Assembly: GCA_002633025.1 (NCBI GenBank)
Contig: NMRB01000032.1
Span: 701,612-765,611, forward strand
Length of the DNA: 64,000 nucleotides
Source: Notospermus geniculatus
Lineage: Eukaryota; Nemertea; Pilidiophora; Heteronemertea; Lineidae
Direction of reading: 5' to 3'
Position 1 is the stretch's first letter, and each line of letters begins with the position of its first letter. The notes below the pieces were generated by a model. The model did no database searches, was not told the origin of the DNA, and was given only the letters and a program-made list of their open reading frames with translations. Of this stretch, positions 59,374 to 64,000 are shown one piece after another. A program made the translations under genes and the position numbers.

Positions 59374-60611
59374 GGGGGGTGATGCAAGAGGAAACCATTT
59401 GGAAACTAACATTGGACCATCAGATACACCGGGTACACAATCATTGGCCTGTGAAATGCAATAATGAGTCGTGCTTTTAACGAAGCTTTTAATGGCCATC
59501 CTAATGACTTTGAGAAGGAACAAAAGAGGCACCTTGCCGGGTAAGATCAATTAAAAGTATCAAACGGATGCATACTAATTTATAACCATGGGAGGTCATT
59601 GTCCCCGCTCCACGCTCGCTTTATTTTTGTCCACACTTATACATGTAATTTCCAAAGTGGTTCGCCTAAGTTCACAAGCATCGTGTTCCTTCTTTCTCAC
59701 AATACAAGGTCGTAAGCTATTGAGATTGTACGGACAAAGGCCTGTGGAAACCACAGGACAACCACGGGGAACTGTGGCTGTGGCAACGGCTTTTGTAGCT
59801 GCGGTTACACCCTGTTCACAATACCCGTGCTTTTCTAGACCCGTGCGTACGAAAAGCCCGGCGAGAGGTCAGCACATTGTACACGTATAGTTAGTAGCCC
59901 GGCGACAGGTGCGGTGCGTGCACTGTTCCCGCACTTCCACTTAGTGTTTCGCGCATGCGTACCACGCAACCGAACCCAGCGCCATTTGTCGCCGTGCTAA
60001 GAACTAACCAAACACGGGATTTCGAAAAAACACGGCGAGCTTGCCGTGTTTCAAAAACCCGTCTTTTTCATGACATTTAGACACGGATTTCTTGAAGCCC
60101 GGCAATTCATAGGTGTGACTGCAAAAACCCGGGCCGGGATTTTATGTAGTGTAATCAAGGCTAATGTTACCATTCAAACTTCGACCAACCACAAAAATGA
60201 TACATTTACGTCTCCCCGTCACGGTTCCCACCAAAAATTACAATAATCCTAATACATACGAAAATCACCCAAACTCGGTCTTACCCTTTTGTAGAATGTG
60301 CTTCCTGATCTGACTTGAAGATCGCTGCAGCTAACATCCCTCTGCTTCATTCCTAGTTCACAGTTTTGTGTTGTTGATCCTTCTTTATAATTGAACCAGG
60401 GACAATCAAGCTTCTTCTCACAAGTCCGTGCACAGTCCAAGATTGAATCCGTCGAAATTACTTCCTGGTTTTCCAACAAGGCTCTGTCTGTTCCACATCC
60501 AGGCAGGGTGTAGAATTTGGCGCCATATGAGTCGAGGAGCTTTAGGCAGCGGACTGTCATCATAGAATTTGTCAGCATCAAAGCTGAAAGGATAACTTGC
60601 CACCAAAACAT
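57999..60611 (-). CDS. F8: secreted PAN-EGF-fibrinogen-related protein
   Basis: Exons on the minus strand: 60285-60611, 59061-59163, 57999-58738 (1170 nt, 389 aa), phases 0 and 1. Signal peptide MFWWQVILSALMLTNSMM; PAN-like domain LPGCGTDRALLEN, DCARTCEKKLDCPWFNYK, NCELGMKQRDVSCSDL; half EGF CHPCPPGFTGQRC; FReD with DCSDYFYAY, FSMNQTW, YKEGFGWPASDYYLGN, FSTYDRDNDG, NCALDFAGGWWFGTGCS and C-terminal TLLI. Compared with F6, F7 and F9 one codon is missing right after the calcium-site motif (DNDGTNKNC for DNDGNTNKNC). Exon 1 is nearly identical to F9 exon 1. Intron 1 holds a CA/GT microsatellite and a 360-bp element. Confidence 0.9.
59325..59380. repeat. (GT)n microsatellite followed by poly-G
   Basis: gcgtgcgtgcgcgc then about 14 gt units then nine g, in F8 intron 1. 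Confidence 0.95.
59802..60160. mobile_element. Second copy of the gcggttacac element, inverted
   Basis: Begins gcggttacaccctgttcaca and ends ttttatgtagtgtaatcaag; the right end matches the left end of 57080-57432 in reverse. In F8 intron 1. Confidence 0.65.
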
Positions 60612-60737
60612 GTCTGCCACGAGGTATCACTCGTCAATATCTCTTATCGACTCGTGTCCACCTCACTTGATGCCCTTGTTTTGAGACAGGTTTTACTTCG
60701 CTCATTACATGCTAAACTGGTTTAGCAAACCGCCAGA

Positions 60738-60782
60738 CGTGATTGGCTGGTTGTCGTCTCGACGATCAATATCTTATCCCGC
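60738..60782 (-). promoter_or_regulatory. Conserved CCAAT/GATA-like block upstream of F8
   Basis: Minus-strand gggataagatattgatcg, then gacaaccagccaatcacg, about 131 bp before the ATG. Confidence 0.55.
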
Positions 60783-60809
60783 GTGTCCTGCTGTCCTGTT
60801 CAGAGTTCC

Positions 60810-60981
60810 AATAGGAGAAATAAGCTGCGTTTATTGCCAAAAGAGGGCAGGAACATCCTAGCGGACCAGTACAAAAGAACATTCTCTTGATTGGAGCTCA
60901 ATCAAGCATGAATGGGTCGGCTAGGCATTGAATTGGATCGTGGTGACACCTATATTGGCCAAAGTGACTGACAGCTATTAC
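60810..60981. mobile_element. Inverted-repeat MITE, family C
   Basis: aataggagaaataagctgcg at the left, gtgactgacagctatta at the right; interior tagcggaccagtacaaaaga is shared with 35129-35301. Confidence 0.65.
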
Positions 60982-61480
60982 AATAATTTGAGTCACTGAG
61001 GAAAGGAAAAGATGGTGTAAAACAGGTGTAACAGTAAAGAATGTCCCCCTGTACAAAGTGTCCGCTTCTATTGTTCTATGGCGGATTAAGGTGCATGGCT
61101 ATAGCTTGATTGGGTAGATCTCTAAGGTCAATTTGATTATGTAGGCCTACGTCAGCTCGGCTGCTGATGAGGATCAATCTACATTGGTTCGGTGGCTTGT
61201 TATACAATCATTCTCAAGTAGCCCTATGTCGTGTTGAAGCCCTGTCGGTTTTCGGTAAGAGATAAATGAAGTCATGCAGATGGCAGGTCGTAGTGTCCCA
61301 CATGTAATATTGATATCCCGATACAAAAGAAGATAGATTTACATTGTAATCCTAGCGTAGCTGTGCAAATCATGTCATAATATAATGTGAAATCGCTGGA
61401 CTGGGTGTGCCAGTGGGACGACATGTTCAATCAAGGTTCAAAGTTCAACATTCAGAATTTATCCGTGCTCCAAGCAGTCT
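60982..61480. other. F8-F9 intergenic sequence
   Basis: No gene seen. The part nearest F9 (from about 61200) resembles the F8 downstream flank. Confidence 0.4.
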
Positions 61481-63760
61481 TTAGATGATGAGTGTGTATT
61501 TTAAGACCCTCTGCTCACAAAAAATGTACAACTGCACATCTTTATATTCCACGGAACTTTCTAATGGTCCCCACGTAATTCTTGGCCACTTTGTCATCGT
61601 CCAATCTTCATGCGGAATGATGGGGCCATAGACATTAGCCTTGGAGCAGCCGGTCCCAAACCACCAACCGCCAGCAAAATCAAGGGCGCAGTTCTTGTTG
61701 GTATTACCATCGTTATCCCTGTCATAGGTCGAGAAAGGACGGCCGTCGATGTCTGTCGCGGGGTTACCAGAAAAGAGTACATCTCCATTCCTTTTCTTTT
61801 GGTTCGTACCCCTCGTTTTCATTGTTAAACGATAGTTTTCAGCCTCGCTTCCAATGTAGAAATCATCATAGAAAACGCTGACATTTTCCTTTGGCTCACC
61901 GTAGCCCATTAGTCTTATTTTCATGACGTATTTTCGGCTGCGCTCTGAGACGATCTCGTGAATTCGCTCGTTGCCGAGGTAATAGTCCCCGGCCACCAAA
62001 CCGAACCCTTCCTTGTAGGCCTTCCATGTCTGATTCATGGAGAAGGGCACGGGGTTTTTGGAACTTTTAGCGTTTTTCATGAAAAACGTTACCCCCTTTT
62101 TGCCGTAGAATCGACATCTGACTTGAAATGGTTTCGCCGATTTTTTTGGCCAGATAAATGGTTCTGTTTCGTACGCCGGAAGGGTGTCTTTTAAGTACGC
62201 GTAGTAGTAGTCGGAGCAATCTGAAAGGAAATTGAAATGTATAAGACAGTTCGCTTAAGAGCAGGGGATTCCTGATTGAGAGCTGTGCTGATTCAGCTGA
62301 AGTTGGAGATGGTTTTCCGTCGGTTTTTCTGAACTGACGGTCGTGTTCCTGTATACCACGATGCCGGCGTGTTCTCTGTATCCCTCGCGCGGTGCCTGAA
62401 AACGCAGTTTCTATAGATACCTATGTAGAGGGGCCCACTGAATTTTGGGTATTCCACCGATCTGGAAGTTAAAAACCCGGAGTGAATTCTGTTGGACGCC
62501 ACCTTGGGTAAAATCTTCGCACCAAATGATATTACGAATGCTTACCGTGAGCCCTAACGTTACAGCGCTGGCCGGTGAAACCAGGTGGGCAAGTATTACA
62601 CTTGTTTTCTTTGGGGTCGTAGATAGTTTTGAAATAGCAGAAAGGCTCCTGAAAGAAAGAAAAAAATACTCGTTTTGGGAAAAATTCTGGATTCTCGATG
62701 TGACTCATTACTTTGTGGTTCCTATCATACATGGTGCATGTTTATTCATTTCAACGTCAGTATCGGCAAGATCGGCAGGATCGGCAAGAGGTTCCCTGAC
62801 GAAAAAAAAGGGAAAATCCCCCCGTAACTATTTCGGACCACAGTCCAGTTGATGCTGCGATCATTTTTTTTGGGGGGGGGGGGCTGTAGTTTATTCGGAA
62901 ATTACGTTTAGACAATCAGATACTAAAAGTACACATTAACTCTTGGTCTATTGAAATGCTCTAATGGTTTAGGCTGAAGCTTTTAATTGTCATCACCATG
63001 ACGATATGTCGGAAGAAAAAAAAGAGACACTTTGCCAATTAGAAGTATAAGATGAAATGCCCAATTATCTACTTTTGCCGGATGATTAAGCTCTGTTTTT
63101 TAAAATAGATATTGCGCAAAAAGATATTGACTGATAATTGTCTGAGTTTTTCGTACGTGTGCTACCAGCATTAAGGAAAGTTACTTAGTGCCTCGATAAT
63201 CGTTTCATGAAGACCACGATAAGCAAGGCACCTCTGCAGTAAGCAAGGTATACCAAGTGCTTTTTTCACACTTACATTAAGAAGTTGAAAATTATTAAGT
63301 GTGAAATGAGCCCGGGACAGGACAGTAACAAATGAAATTCTGCAGTGCGTATTTCGGATTGAATCATCGATGTTTTTTGGGGCAATAGTTTCACATCCCA
63401 GGCCATGCCAAAATCACCCAAACTCGGTCTTACCATGATGTAGAATGTGCTTCCTGATCTGACTTGAAGGTCGCTGCAGCTGACATCCCTCTGCTTCATT
63501 CCTAGTTCGCAGTTTTCTGTTGTTGAACCTTCTTTATAATTGAACCAGGGACAATCAAGCTTCTTCTCACAAGTCCTTGCACAGTCCAAGATTGAATCCG
63601 TCGAAATTACTTCCTGGTCTTCCAACAAGGCTCTGTCTGTTCCACATCCAGGCAGGGTGTAGAATTTGGCGCCATATGAGTCAAGGAGCTTTAGGCAGCG
63701 GACTGTCATCATAGAATTTGTCAGCATCAAAGCTGAAAGGATAATTTGCCACCAAAACAT
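61481..63760 (-). CDS. F9: secreted PAN-EGF-fibrinogen-related protein
   Basis: Exons on the minus strand: 63434-63760, 62546-62648, 61481-62220 (1170 nt, 389 aa), phases 0 and 1. Signal peptide MFWWQIILSALMLTNSMM; PAN-like domain LPGCGTDRALLED, DCARTCEKKLDCPWFNYK, NCELGMKQRDVSCSDL; half EGF CNTCPPGFTGQRC; FReD with DCSDYYYAY, FSMNQTW, YKEGFGLVAGDYYLGN, NGDVLFSGNPATDIDGRP (D for N), FSTYDRDNDG, NCALDFAGGWWFGTGCS, C-terminal TLII. It is the last complete member of the array in this window; the family may continue beyond 64000. Confidence 0.9.
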
Positions 63761-63884
63761 GTCTGCCACGAGGTAGGCCTATCACTACAACTCGTGTCCA
63801 CCAGAATCAACCTCTGAAAGCTCGTGTTTGGCAACAGAACGTAATCCGCTTAGAGTTAAACACAAGTGAGAAATTAAGCCAGAC

Positions 63885-63926
63885 GTGATTGGCTGGTTGT
63901 TGTCACGACAATCGATTCTTATCACA
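63885..63926 (-). promoter_or_regulatory. Conserved CCAAT/GATA-like block upstream of F9
   Basis: Minus-strand cttgtgataagaatcgattg, then caacaaccagccaatcacgt, about 128 bp before the ATG. Confidence 0.55.
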
Positions 63927-64000
63927 AGTGCCCCGTTAGGTGAGGTCGAAATATAACGATTTGAGATACGGAGAAATGTCAATTGACACTAAACAAAAAG

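Overview
The window looks like nuclear DNA of a marine invertebrate animal. Genes are split by GT-AG introns, the non-coding DNA is full of short inverted-repeat elements, tacatgta and taggccta words recur, and a decayed CCCTAA-type telomere-like repeat lies near 48.9 kb. A deuterostome such as amphioxus, a hemichordate or an echinoderm fits, but a lophotrochozoan is not excluded. I cannot name the species. No prokaryotic features are present.

Layout. 0.1-1.4 kb: the 3' exon of a galactose-3-O-sulfotransferase-like gene (minus strand). 2.5-4.3 kb: a direct tandem duplication of a unit of about 930 bp with no recognisable gene. 5.1-17.9 kb: two long near-identical blocks with a third, compressed block between them. 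They carry one complete and two broken copies of a three-exon rhodopsin-class (class A) GPCR gene on the minus strand. 18.2-22.5 kb: two more complete GPCR genes on the same strand, also a tandem duplication. 37.5-41.0 kb: one broken and one complete GPCR gene on the plus strand, from a related clade with one intron fewer.

23.8-63.8 kb: around and beyond the plus-strand GPCRs lie nine genes of one family, labelled F1-F9 here. Each has three coding exons: signal peptide plus a PAN/Apple-like domain; a 103-nt exon for the C-terminal half of an EGF-like domain; and a single large exon for a fibrinogen-related domain (FReD). Exon phases are the same throughout. F1 (minus) is head-to-head with F2 and F3 (plus); F4-F9 are all on the minus strand. 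F5 carries several frame lesions and looks like a pseudogene. F6 is cut by an assembly junction. A further decayed FReD fragment lies beside the broken plus-strand GPCR. The products should be secreted lectin-like proteins; recognition of microbes or of self is an inference from the FReD family, not something the sequence shows.

Assembly warning. Single N bases at 1765, 6226, 10820, 11748, 16045, 32400, 44574 and 52447 often join sequences that do not belong together, several inside exons. An N run fills 36989-37318. Some tandem copies may be alleles placed in series. Occupied/empty-site comparisons between copies show several recent small-transposon insertions.
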